Shown here in pieces: positions 8,211-16,085 of a DNA stretch of 64,000 bases. The position numbers were made by a program, and so were the translations under genes. The DNA comes from Iningainema tapete BLCC-T55 (GTDB lineage Bacteria; Cyanobacteriota; Cyanobacteriia; Cyanobacteriales; Nostocaceae), in NCBI RefSeq assembly GCF_014698965.1, contig NZ_JACXAE010000072.1, forward strand, positions 372,001 through 436,000, written 5' to 3'. The notes below the pieces were generated by a model. The model saw only the letters and a program-made list of their open reading frames with translations. It did not search any database and was not told where the DNA came from. The stretch's first letter is position 1, and the number at the start of each line of letters is the position of its first letter.

Positions 8211-9794
8211 GTCACTAGATGACGAAATATTGGTATATACCGGAATAATTCGGAACAAATTAGAATGCATAATTGTACCCATCTAGTGAATGTAGTTTTG
8301 TAAACTTATTTAATGTCCCAGATATTCTTTGCTTTCCAATACGAATTTCTAGCCGAGTTGCCGATTGAACCACTACCCGTCCAATCCTTCCATCAGAGAA
8401 CCTAGCTATATCACCAGTCCTCCACCCGTGCTGATAACATTGTTTAGCTTTAGCACAAGGGAAGCCAAACTTATTTACTCGTGTCATCTGGCGTCCAGAG
8501 CCTACACCGTTCGCTTTGATTCTGATTGGTTGTCTAGTTTTTAAGTTGACCGACATACCAGTTTCTCCAACACAAGAAGCATCGATCCAATGGTCTTTTT
8601 CAAAGCCATTCTTAATTCGATTATGCTTAGTGCGTCCACCTGTTCCTGTGGTTATTTTGAGTTCAGGAATGTTGTTGAGAGTATAGTAAAGCTTCCATCT
8701 CGTTGAATTGACGGCTGCTGCATCGATCATCGGAGTTTTGGCAACTGCTTTAATTTTTTTCAGTAAATCTGGTTTTTTATGAAGAAATTCCTCAATCTTT
8801 TTGTTGCCTTTCTTTTGATTACAACAACGGCAAGATAAGGTGAGGTTACTTACTCTATCACTACCACCTGTTGATTTTGGTTGAATATGTTCAACCTCAA
8901 GTTGTATATTTTCTTTGCCACAGTAAACACAACTCCTGCCCCATTTGGCTAACAAATATTCTTTGACTTCGTATCCAAAAAGTTCACCCTGTTGATAAGC
9001 TGTGCCGTTCGTTTCTGGTGATTGTAAAGCTTGAGTGTCAAACTTTACTAATTCCATTGCAATCACTGTAACTGGAACATATCTGCAAATTCGCTTTACC
9101 CAGGTTTCTATCGTTAAAACACGATGCATGAGACTTGGTGGGAACCAATCTTTAGAACGTTTTCTGTTGGAAAATCTTGGTTCTCTATAGCGTGTTTTCC
9201 TGTTTCTTCTTGATCTTCTTGTCGCAGCACGAGATTGTAAATCTGATTTAATCTCACTACCTCTATGTTCCAGATTTGCTCCCCAGATTACTTCACCATC
9301 TTGAACTAAAGCTAACCCAGTAACTTTACTACCAGGGTCAATTTTTAATTCAACAGGTCTTAAAGCTGGATTTTCTACAGCAGTTTTCAAGATTATGGTA
9401 AAAGGATACATTCTCAAAACTGCTGCTTTTCCACTATTAAGTAAATTCCTAGCACGCTTGGGGCGGATAGGATTTAATGGCTTTTTGTTTGTGTCAACGA
9501 TAAAAACGTAGTTTTGCATTTTTATTCCGGTTAGGAACGCAATTAATTGGTAATGTTTGCCTCGACCCGTTATCTCTCGGTACTTTCTCAGTAGCACTGG
9601 CTTAACCATTAACAAATTCACCTGTTTAACCACTGAGTTATAGAGCTTGGAACTGGCGTGAGTCTAAGCTAACTCGACATCCCAAGGTACGAACTTTAAC
9701 GCTTAGAGATAACGGCTACTCTTGCTTAAGGAGTGGTCTGGGGTAGTCCGTATTACTACGGTTTGTTACGGTCTATGCCGTTTTGGTAACTACC
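8211..9794 (-). mobile_element. Non-autonomous IscB (IS200/IS605-type) element
   Basis: The transposase reading frame breaks off after WLARLAV at about 8210 and its C-terminus resumes at about 9795 (CIDSPLPWQ), so the ~1.58 kb between is an insertion. It contains a single gene, iscB, and an omega-RNA region, with no TnpA (Y1) transposase. That is the usual composition of IscB elements mobilised in trans. Junctions are accurate to a few bases only. Confidence 0.8.
8260..9519 (-). CDS. iscB: IscB RNA-guided HNH/RuvC nuclease
   Basis: 419 residues. Domains in order: N-terminal PLMP-type domain (PLNP at 14-17 within DTNKKPLNPIRPKRARNLL); RuvC-I with D61 in KIDPGSKVTG; arginine-rich bridge helix at about 100-121; RuvC-II with E156 in IAMELVKFD; HNH nuclease with C197/C200, E210-H211, N225, C230 and C233; RuvC-III with H310 and D313 in DHWIDASC. 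All catalytic residues are present, so the enzyme may be active. IscB proteins, the ancestors of Cas9, cut DNA guided by an omega-RNA encoded just upstream. Start: the ATG at 9519 begins MQNYVFIVDT as family members do; the frame extends to 9633, but that stretch is omega-RNA. The gene lies inside a dead transposase. Confidence 0.93.
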   Translation of the reverse strand: MQNYVFIVDTNKKPLNPIRPKRARNLLNSGKAAVLRMYPFTIILKTAVENPALRPVELKIDPGSKVTGLALVQDGEVIWGANLEHRGSEIKSDLQSRAATRRSRRNRKTRYREPRFSNRKRSKDWFPPSLMHRVLTIETWVKRICRYVPVTVIAMELVKFDTQALQSPETNGTAYQQGELFGYEVKEYLLAKWGRSCVYCGKENIQLEVEHIQPKSTGGSDRVSNLTLSCRCCNQKKGNKKIEEFLHKKPDLLKKIKAVAKTPMIDAAAVNSTRWKLYYTLNNIPELKITTGTGGRTKHNRIKNGFEKDHWIDASCVGETGMSVNLKTRQPIRIKANGVGSGRQMTRVNKFGFPCAKAKQCYQHGWRTGDIARFSDGRIGRVVVQSATRLEIRIGKQRISGTLNKFTKLHSLDGYNYAF

Positions 9795-9811
9795 CTGTAT
9801 TGATTCCCCCT
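9520..9811 (-). ncRNA. Predicted IscB omega-RNA with guide
   Basis: Transcribed leftward, ahead of iscB. Near the element end an outer stem GGTAGT/ACTACC (9742-9747 with 9789-9794) encloses two perfect hairpins: ACGG/CCGT (9768-9771 with 9778-9781) and CCGTA/TACGG (9748-9752 with 9757-9761). This is a three-way-junction-like fold at the 5' end of the scaffold. In known IscB systems the guide lies 5' of the scaffold and comes from the flanking DNA, so the guide should be the complement of about 9795-9811, a piece of the host transposase gene. The 3' limit is uncertain and could stop well before 9520. Confidence 0.7.
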
Positions 9812-10050
9812 TGCCTTGGCAATCGACTCAGGATAAACTGTCTCCAGGACGTGTGGCACAAGCCTTTCCCCTAATTTTAGCCGAAGAAGGCACTCCTGCT
9901 CAACCCCCGAAAACTCGCGGTAAATCACCTGGGCGTACCCAAGGGCATCAGCCACCTCCGCGTAAGCGTTATCCAACTGTCAAAAAACATGCGTCTAAAC
10001 GGTCTAAAACCGAAGAATCACTTAAGAACGCTGACCTAACTGCTGCTTAG
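9795..10050 (+). pseudogene. DDE transposase pseudogene, 3' part
   Basis: Continues the interrupted transposase: CIDSPLPWQ, DKLSPGRVAQAFPLILAEEG, TPAQPPKTRGKSPGRTQGH, then the basic tail RKRYPTVKKHASKRSKTEES, ending with TAG at 10050. Proline- and lysine-rich tails of this kind are typical of that transposase family. The reading frame is open but is separated from the N-terminal part by the IscB insertion. Confidence 0.85.
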
Positions 10051-10570
10051 TTTCTGCTTCTTTTTTCACGATTCAACTTAACTCAGCCTCCAGAAGAAGC
10101 TGGGTGACTTTTTCAAGCCATTCTATTGATGGTTGCTGAATACCAATTAGTCCAAACTCAAGTTTTAAAGGAAAAGCTAGTATAAGAAATCAAAATATAT
10201 AGTGAAAATGTTATGCATTCTAAAGTTTATAATTTTTGAACAATGGTTTTAATGTCTTCAGATATCAAAATCAAAAACGCATAATTAATGCTTAATAAAT
10301 TTGAGCAAGCTGGAATTTGGATGCAGGGTAAGCGCATCTTAACAATTATTGATAAAAAGATTAATTTATGGGTTATTTGCACTGTAAGCCTTTGCCGCTA
10401 ATTGTTATATTAAATTCACATTCTCCTGTCTTGTAATATCCTTAAATGTCGGAAATGCATAATCTACATAAATTGTTAGTCATGTCACGAGAATTTGAGA
10501 TACGCTTGCCCTGTTCACACTACAATATTTAAAAGTTAAACTGATTTTTAAAATGCAATCATAATCTTGT
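10051..10570. other. AT-rich intergenic region
   Basis: 520 bp with no supported gene. A weak stem (CTCAGC/GCTGGG near 10081-10107) followed by TTTTT could terminate the transposase transcript or mark the insertion-sequence end. Nothing else was recognised. Confidence 0.4.
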
Positions 10571-11038
10571 ATGAATATTTCACTTCAAATAGTAGATGAT
10601 TGGTCATTTGAAATTATTTCGGCTTTTGATTTAATTTCTAAACAGCAATATTATTATGCTAAGTTTAACCCTTTTTTTGATTTAGAGACTAGCGAAAATA
10701 TCATTAATAGTTTATTAGATTGGGAATCATCTAAAGAAATTAACTGTTTTAGAGTTGAGGAAAATGAAGAAGGCTCAACAATAAAAGTATTTAGTACTTT
10801 TACTGTTTGTTGGAAACTTTTTAAAGAATTTTTAGCTTGCATAGAAGCTACTTATTATCAGCCAATGCGTGATTTAAAAGAGCAAAATGAATGTGAAAAT
10901 TCTATACCCGACTATGTTGAATGTCAGGAAGATTATGAGAGTCATCTTACTTTTGCAGAGTGCCTTATTTCAGATGATTTTAATCAAATAGGATATGAAA
11001 TTATAAGTTATGATAATTATATCTCAAAATATGAATGA
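10571..11038 (+). CDS. Unidentified acidic protein
   Basis: 155 residues, low-GC, strongly acidic (for example EENEEGS and ECQEDYESH), with many aromatic residues and no signal peptide or membrane helix. No family recognised. Start ATG at 10571 lacks a clear ribosome-binding site. It stands alone, between mobile-element debris and a convergent unknown gene. Its composition and size would suit a small accessory protein such as an immunity-type protein, but nothing in the sequence proves that. Confidence 0.5.
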   Translation: MNISLQIVDDWSFEIISAFDLISKQQYYYAKFNPFFDLETSENIINSLLDWESSKEINCFRVEENEEGSTIKVFSTFTVCWKLFKEFLACIEATYYQPMRDLKEQNECENSIPDYVECQEDYESHLTFAECLISDDFNQIGYEIISYDNYISKYE

Positions 11039-11175
11039 TATAAAAAACTGAAATTTAACGTAACAGGAATCGATGATTGCCAGCGGCGATCACTATTCCT
11101 AAGGAGCCGACATCAGTTAGACTTTGCGATCGCTGATAAGTCATCAAGTTTGCCTAAGACAAAGGCACGGTTGTA

Positions 11176-11535
11176 TTACTTGTGTTGTTCACGTTTTGCT
11201 ATAATAAAAGGCGAGTCTATATCTAGAAGCCAATTCTCATCAACAAATTCCATATTTTCATTGTAAATGAGAATCAATTCGCCAATTTTTTGAGAGTTAA
11301 TATTACTCGATTTATCTTCATTGGTATTTCTTTCAGTAGTTTGAAGTATAAATTTAAGTTGAATCCAGCGTTTTCTGTATGTAACACCAATGGAACTGCT
11401 AACTAACTCAGCAGAAAGTGAACGAGGCAAGATAATTTCTTCATAAAATTCATTATTTTCATTCCAGTAACCGCTTACCTTATAATCACATAATTCCAAA
11501 TGTTCTGTTACCAGTTGATTGGGTAGAGGTTCCAT
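11176..11535 (-). CDS. Unidentified small protein
   Basis: 119 residues starting MEPLPNQLVTEHLELCDYKV, soluble, with a central beta-rich stretch (YRKRWIQLKFIL) and ends in KREQHK. No family recognised. It lies 64 bp downstream of the large ATPase regulator on the same strand and could be co-transcribed with it. Confidence 0.5.
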   Translation of the reverse strand: MEPLPNQLVTEHLELCDYKVSGYWNENNEFYEEIILPRSLSAELVSSSIGVTYRKRWIQLKFILQTTERNTNEDKSSNINSQKIGELILIYNENMEFVDENWLLDIDSPFIIAKREQHK

Positions 11536-11599
11536 TTAATTTGCTGCTGCTGGGAGTGACAAGCATTATGTTAAACCAGATACTCCTTTAGTTATCATT

Positions 11600-13708
11600 T
11601 CACATCTCTTTTTGTTCAAGTCCCACTAATTCTTGTTCCTGACACCATAAAATCTCAGTTACTCGTGTAATTCCTGCTTTTAGGTGGCGATGAAAAGAAG
11701 CAATGGAAACATCTAATATTTCTGCGGCTTTTTCCTGGGATGGTGCGGGGTGCAGGTAGGTGTGATACAATGCACGGTAAAATTTGGCTTCGCGAGGTGA
11801 TTTTTGTAGAGATTTGATCGCCTCAAGCAATACAAGTTGTAATGTAGCAACACGCTCAGATTTACTAGAATTACTGCCGATTCTGTTAATCACAAGGCTT
11901 GAATCTAATAGTAAATTATCATAGAGCGCATCTGGGCGTAAATAATCTCGCAAAGCTTGCCGCACAGCAGAAGTAAACTCAGATTGATTGATAACTACCG
12001 ATGATTCTGTTGGTATTGTGTTTTGTCTGCTCAACTTCAAGTCGGGATTCATTGCTAACACCCATTCTGGTAGTTGTATCATCGAGTCTGTAGCTGACTC
12101 ACCTCGATAATGGCGTCCACACACACCATAATGGCGCGTACCTACTGTAAAATAAGCCTCTCTCAACAATGGTATCTGGGCTGCTGTACAAAAGTACTCC
12201 CAAAAATCAGGTTCAGCAAGAGTTGTAAACAAGAAAGCTAAATTAGCAGTGGTGATAGTGTGGCAAAATAGTTTGACAAGGATGCGGGTTTGAATGGGAG
12301 AAACCGCTTGATAGCTATCAGCAGCCATCCAAAAGCGACAGAAAGTTGCTTTTTCTCCTGGCTGCAAAGGCTGCTGTTGAATATAATTCCACACAGCACC
12401 AGTTGCGGGATCTAACTGTAAATCCTCCACCCTTGCCTCATGCAATGCCAGCATGATCATAAAACCTAGCGGTATTCCAGAAGAAGAGCGAAAGATTGAT
12501 ACTGCTTGTGGCTGTTTCTCTATCCAATATGCAGCAAGGTTTGCCGAAGCTTCCCCTTCGTGCTGTGCTACCATTGCCACTATTGTGTTTTTATCATTTT
12601 CCCGCAAGCTGTCACAAACTAAATTACTGCTGTCTTCCCAAACAAGAAACTGTCGTGCATGTTGACTTTTATACAAATAATCAAATAAAGCTTGTTCTAG
12701 TTCCTCTCCAGTAGTATGTAGGATGCGCTTGACGTAATAAGTACGCGCACAGCTAAATAGTTCAGCATAACGTTGGGGATTTCGCCAGCGCAAATCAGCA
12801 GCAATAGCGTCCCGTGCCATATCATGAGGAAAAATTCCCTGTAAACTTGATTCCATGAATGATAGCCCACGCAGCCAGTTGAACAATTCGTAGGCGTCTT
12901 CTGTTCCCAATGTCTGGGCTAGCAGTGTTTCTGTGGTGAGGCGTACTATGGCACAAATTTCCAAGGCGGTACGATGGGTGGGGCTTGGTACTTCTTGCAC
13001 AAATTGTTCTAGCAAAGTTTTTACCACATCGGTGGCGGCGATCGCATCCAAGTCAATATCACCCTGTTGAGTAAACACATCTGCCACTAAAGACAGTGCC
13101 AAAGGATGACCGTGAGTAAACTTTAAAATACTATCTTGTTTAAAATGGGGAATTTGACGTATATTCAGATAGCTACGACTTTCAATTTCAGTTAAATTAC
13201 GTAACTCTATAGTATGATTTAAAGCTTGCCAACCAGGGTCAGACCGCCAAGCTTGGGAGGGCGCTACCCTACCCGCAAGTACAATCAGAGCGTTTTCTGG
13301 TAACTGAGGCAAAAACATCTGTAACAGCCAATCTTCCAGTTTGCTCAGTGCTTCGTAAGTATCAATTAAAAATACATAGTGACTGTTGTGGTTAGCAATT
13401 ACATCCAGTAGATTGCCTTGTGGGAAACCGACGGCATTGGCGATCGCACTTAAGAATGATTCTGGAGTGTGTTCAATGTTACGACCATCAATGTAAACTG
13501 TTGGCGTATTCGCCTCAAAGCAAATCTTAGCAAACTCTCGCAGCAAAGTAGTTTTACCGACACCACCAGCGCCAAAGATATATAGAACCTGAAAAGGCAG
13601 TAATTCTTGAGCCAACACCGACTGAAACAGCGAAGTTTCATGCTTGCGCCCAACAAAACGCTGACGCCGCAACTCGCTTAAACGATGCCATACACGCCTT
13701 TGTGACAT
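11600..13708 (-). CDS. STAND-like ATPase with C-terminal HTH-like region
   Basis: 702 residues. The N-terminal segment VGRKHETSLF precedes a P-loop GAGGVGKT (46-53) and Walker B-like YVFLIDTYEA (111-120), then AGR..., HGHPLALSLV near 205, the sensor-type GxP-like motif of STAND/NB-ARC ATPases. The middle is helical without obvious repeats. The C-terminus (about 650-690) contains SPREAKFYRALYHTYLHP and EKAAEILDVSIASFHRHLKA, which looks like a helix-turn-helix of LuxR/sigma-4 type. Together this suggests a signal-transducing ATPase that binds DNA. A fragment of a close paralogue survives at 6027-6158. The ligand and targets are unknown. Confidence 0.7.
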   Translation of the reverse strand: MSQRRVWHRLSELRRQRFVGRKHETSLFQSVLAQELLPFQVLYIFGAGGVGKTTLLREFAKICFEANTPTVYIDGRNIEHTPESFLSAIANAVGFPQGNLLDVIANHNSHYVFLIDTYEALSKLEDWLLQMFLPQLPENALIVLAGRVAPSQAWRSDPGWQALNHTIELRNLTEIESRSYLNIRQIPHFKQDSILKFTHGHPLALSLVADVFTQQGDIDLDAIAATDVVKTLLEQFVQEVPSPTHRTALEICAIVRLTTETLLAQTLGTEDAYELFNWLRGLSFMESSLQGIFPHDMARDAIAADLRWRNPQRYAELFSCARTYYVKRILHTTGEELEQALFDYLYKSQHARQFLVWEDSSNLVCDSLRENDKNTIVAMVAQHEGEASANLAAYWIEKQPQAVSIFRSSSGIPLGFMIMLALHEARVEDLQLDPATGAVWNYIQQQPLQPGEKATFCRFWMAADSYQAVSPIQTRILVKLFCHTITTANLAFLFTTLAEPDFWEYFCTAAQIPLLREAYFTVGTRHYGVCGRHYRGESATDSMIQLPEWVLAMNPDLKLSRQNTIPTESSVVINQSEFTSAVRQALRDYLRPDALYDNLLLDSSLVINRIGSNSSKSERVATLQLVLLEAIKSLQKSPREAKFYRALYHTYLHPAPSQEKAAEILDVSIASFHRHLKAGITRVTEILWCQEQELVGLEQKEM

Positions 13709-13925
13709 GAGTTATGCTCAAAATATAAGCGCGATTACCTATTCATTAGTTTCTCGTAATTCGACGAAATCGTGCAATGCTCTTGCTCGGCATCTACTCA
13801 TATTTTGGTGATTAACTATTGTCCTAATGCTTGCGAAACTGAAGAGCAGCCTCTTGTACCAGCTGGCGGGCTTGCTCTGGTCCAAAGCGACCTGCGGCTC
13901 GAATTTTTTGCCCTTGGCGGTGTTG

Positions 13926-14032
13926 TAATACCATTTCACGTTAATCGTGATACATTTAAACCCTGTAGAGACGCGAAATTTCGCGTCTCTACACCGTCTG
14001 TATTTGTATCAAATTTTTTGTAAAATGGTATA
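13926..14032. mobile_element. MITE with TA target duplication and internal hairpin
   Basis: Inverted ends TACCATTT (from 13929) and AAATGGTA (to 14030) bound ~103 bp flanked by TA on each side (13926-13927 and 14031-14032). Removing the element and one TA rejoins the pyrophosphatase codons for V-S-Y-N-T. The TA duplication fits an IS630/Tc1-mariner-derived MITE. A perfect GTAGAGACGCG hairpin lies inside. Confidence 0.7.
13965..13992. repeat. GTAGAGACG hairpin repeat, copy 1
   Basis: Perfect 28-bp palindrome with arms GTAGAGACGCGAAA and its complement. It belongs to an eight-copy dispersed family in this window and lies within the MITE. Confidence 0.9.
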
Positions 14033-14420
14033 AGACACGAAGAAGTGTTCGATTTCGTGGAGATGGTTCTGGTTCAGGTCGTCGAGCGTCTGCACGTCGC
14101 CATAATTGCGGGAGTTAGCGGCGACAACGAGTAGACGGTTGCCATAGCTGTTTATGCGTATCCGTACAATTACTATTCTATCGCTGCGTCTTAGTGGCAA
14201 TCTCTGGTCAAGGACTCTCGAGCGGCTTTTCCCTAACGGATAGAAGAGGGCAAGCACTTTATGTCATCCGGTATATGTGAGCGAGCCGCAGTAGCGATTA
14301 ACTTAAGGATAATGCGCTCGCTCTTTCTGGGTGTACGACCTCGGGCATCCATGAAAGCCCGAAGACTTACTTTTTGATGGCGTCTAAACGTGGAAATCAA
14401 CCTGTATTAGGAAGTGGGCA

Positions 14421-15968
14421 ATGCACATTGGATTTCTCAACCCTCAGGGCAACTTTGATTCAGGCAATAGTCATATAACGGAACATCCCGATTTTGGGGG
14501 TCAGCTGATCTACGTCAAGCAAGTCGCCATAGCAATAGCTCAAAAGGGTCACAAAGTTGATATTCTCACCCGCCAAATCATTGACCCGGTGTGGCCGGAG
14601 TTTGCTGAAGGGTTTGACACTTATCCAGGCATCGATAACGTCCGCATCATCAGATTACCAGCAGGACCAAAAGAATTTTTGCCTAAAGAGTTTTTATGGC
14701 CCCATCTGGTTACTGATTGGATACCGAACATCCTAAAATTTTATCAACAGCAGGGTGGGTTTCCCGATGCTATGACTGCCCACTATGGCGATGGTGGACT
14801 GTGCGGCGTTCTGATTGAGGAGGAGACAGGCATACCTTTCACCTTTACTGCTCATTCTCTGGGTGCGCAAAAGATGGACAAACTGGAGGTCACTCCAGAG
14901 AATCTGACCCAAATAGACGAGCAATTCCATTTTAGATACCGCATCTTAGCCGAACGCCTGAGCATGAATCGCTCGGCTATCAATATTACCAGTACACGAC
15001 AGGAACGCTTTGAACAGTACTCTCATCAAGTGTATCATGGTGCAGTGGACGTAGAAAACGATAACCGCTATGCGGTGATTCCACCAGGAGCAGATTTCTC
15101 CATCTTCGGTACCCAGGCACGCTCCCAAAACGAGGAAGCTACCATACTTCTCATTCAGGAGCGATTGGCACGGGACATTGCCCAGCCACGTCGGGATTTG
15201 CCCGCCATCCTGGCATCCAGTCGATTAGAACCTAAAAAAAACGTATTAGGGCTGGTGCAAGCCTATGCAATGAGTCCGGAGCTTCAGGAACGAGCCAACT
15301 TGGTGCTACTTACAGGGGGGCTGGACGATCCGCTGCGAGAGTCGGCAAGCGACGACCAGACAGAACTTGAGGTATTAGCCCCTATTCGGGAGGTGGTCGA
15401 AGAAAACAACTTGTGGGGTAAGATCAGTGCCTTTGGCTTGTCAGAGCAATCGCAAGAGTCACTGGCAGCGACCTATCGGTTTATGGCTAAACGAGGGTCT
15501 GTGTTTGCGCTGACCGCGCTCTATGAACCCTTTGGCTTGGCTCCCTTAGAAGCGGCGGCGGCGGGGTTGCCAGTGGTAGCAACTCAGAACGGTGGCCCCA
15601 GCGAGAGCCTGCGAGAGGGAGATCGGGAATATGGCGTACTTGTTGACCCAGAAGACCCTGCTGATATTGCGCGGGGCTTGGAGCGGTTGCTAAGCAATGC
15701 TCATGAGTGGGAGCATTTTGCCAAAGCTCTTCAGCAACGAGTGCTGAAGACGTACACCTGGGAAAGTACCGCCCAAAACTACCTGACCCTGATCGAGCAG
15801 ATTCTGTTCTCCCCAAAGGCACGCCCAAGGGCGGACCTCCTCCCAATTCATCCCTACTTCCGTAATCCACAACAAAAGACCGATGTTTCCTTGGCAGAAT
15901 TGAGCCACCTCTACTTTGGATCTAACCTTGAAGCTGATAGGACTACCACTTTGAACCGGAATTATTGA
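14421..15968 (+). CDS. Sucrose-phosphate-synthase-type GT4 glycosyltransferase
   Basis: 515 residues, GT-B fold, GT4 family. Seen: FGGQLIYVKQVA near 25-36 (nucleotide-sugar synthase N-domain), TAHSLGAQKMDKL at 143-155, IIxSTRQERFEQYSHQVY-like block 187-205, R268/K273 in ASSRLEPKKN, and the E-x7-E motif in YEPFGLAPLEAA (E369, E377). These blocks closely follow the single-domain bacterial sucrose-phosphate synthase; mannosylfructose-phosphate synthase is the main alternative. No phosphatase domain is fused. Predicted reaction: UDP/ADP-glucose plus fructose-6-phosphate to sucrose-6-phosphate, for compatible-solute production. Start ATG has AGGAAG 7 nt upstream. The gene is visibly GC-richer than its neighbours, which may reflect transfer. 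A pyrophosphatase remnant lies just upstream. Confidence 0.82.
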   Translation: MHIGFLNPQGNFDSGNSHITEHPDFGGQLIYVKQVAIAIAQKGHKVDILTRQIIDPVWPEFAEGFDTYPGIDNVRIIRLPAGPKEFLPKEFLWPHLVTDWIPNILKFYQQQGGFPDAMTAHYGDGGLCGVLIEEETGIPFTFTAHSLGAQKMDKLEVTPENLTQIDEQFHFRYRILAERLSMNRSAINITSTRQERFEQYSHQVYHGAVDVENDNRYAVIPPGADFSIFGTQARSQNEEATILLIQERLARDIAQPRRDLPAILASSRLEPKKNVLGLVQAYAMSPELQERANLVLLTGGLDDPLRESASDDQTELEVLAPIREVVEENNLWGKISAFGLSEQSQESLAATYRFMAKRGSVFALTALYEPFGLAPLEAAAAGLPVVATQNGGPSESLREGDREYGVLVDPEDPADIARGLERLLSNAHEWEHFAKALQQRVLKTYTWESTAQNYLTLIEQILFSPKARPRADLLPIHPYFRNPQQKTDVSLAELSHLYFGSNLEADRTTTLNRNY

Positions 15969-16085
15969 CTGCGATCGCCCTAGTTCTAACGATTTTGGGT
16001 GATTTCAGCTGATTGCAATCACAAAAAGACCGGGGAGCGAACGCTTGCGCTAATTGATTTTGACAGCGCATGAGTGAGGGTAGTT

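Larger units (their letters stand above)
13824..14160 (-). pseudogene. Inorganic pyrophosphatase (family I) pseudogene
   Basis: The minus strand reads YGNRLLVVAANSRNYGDVQT, then LDDLNQNHLHEIEHFFVSY, an insertion, then NTAKGKKFEP and, after a one-base frame change, GRFGPEQARQLVQEAALQF with RKH and a stop at 13824. This is the C-terminal half of soluble family I pyrophosphatase (IEHFF, AKGKKFxPxG and the ARxLVxEA helix). A MITE splits it after VSY and the N-terminal half is unrecognisable. A functional version would support nucleotide-sugar reactions such as those of the adjacent sucrose-phosphate-synthase-type gene. Confidence 0.75.

Noticed and set aside
8163-8286. End of the 7972-8286 plus-strand frame as a complete gene
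   Set aside because: It is only one frame of the broken transposase and reads through the IscB insertion point.
14258-14420. Structured-looking spacer considered as a tRNA or riboswitch
   Set aside because: No cloverleaf, T-loop GGTTCGA motif or known riboswitch core could be found; no tRNA was found anywhere in the window.
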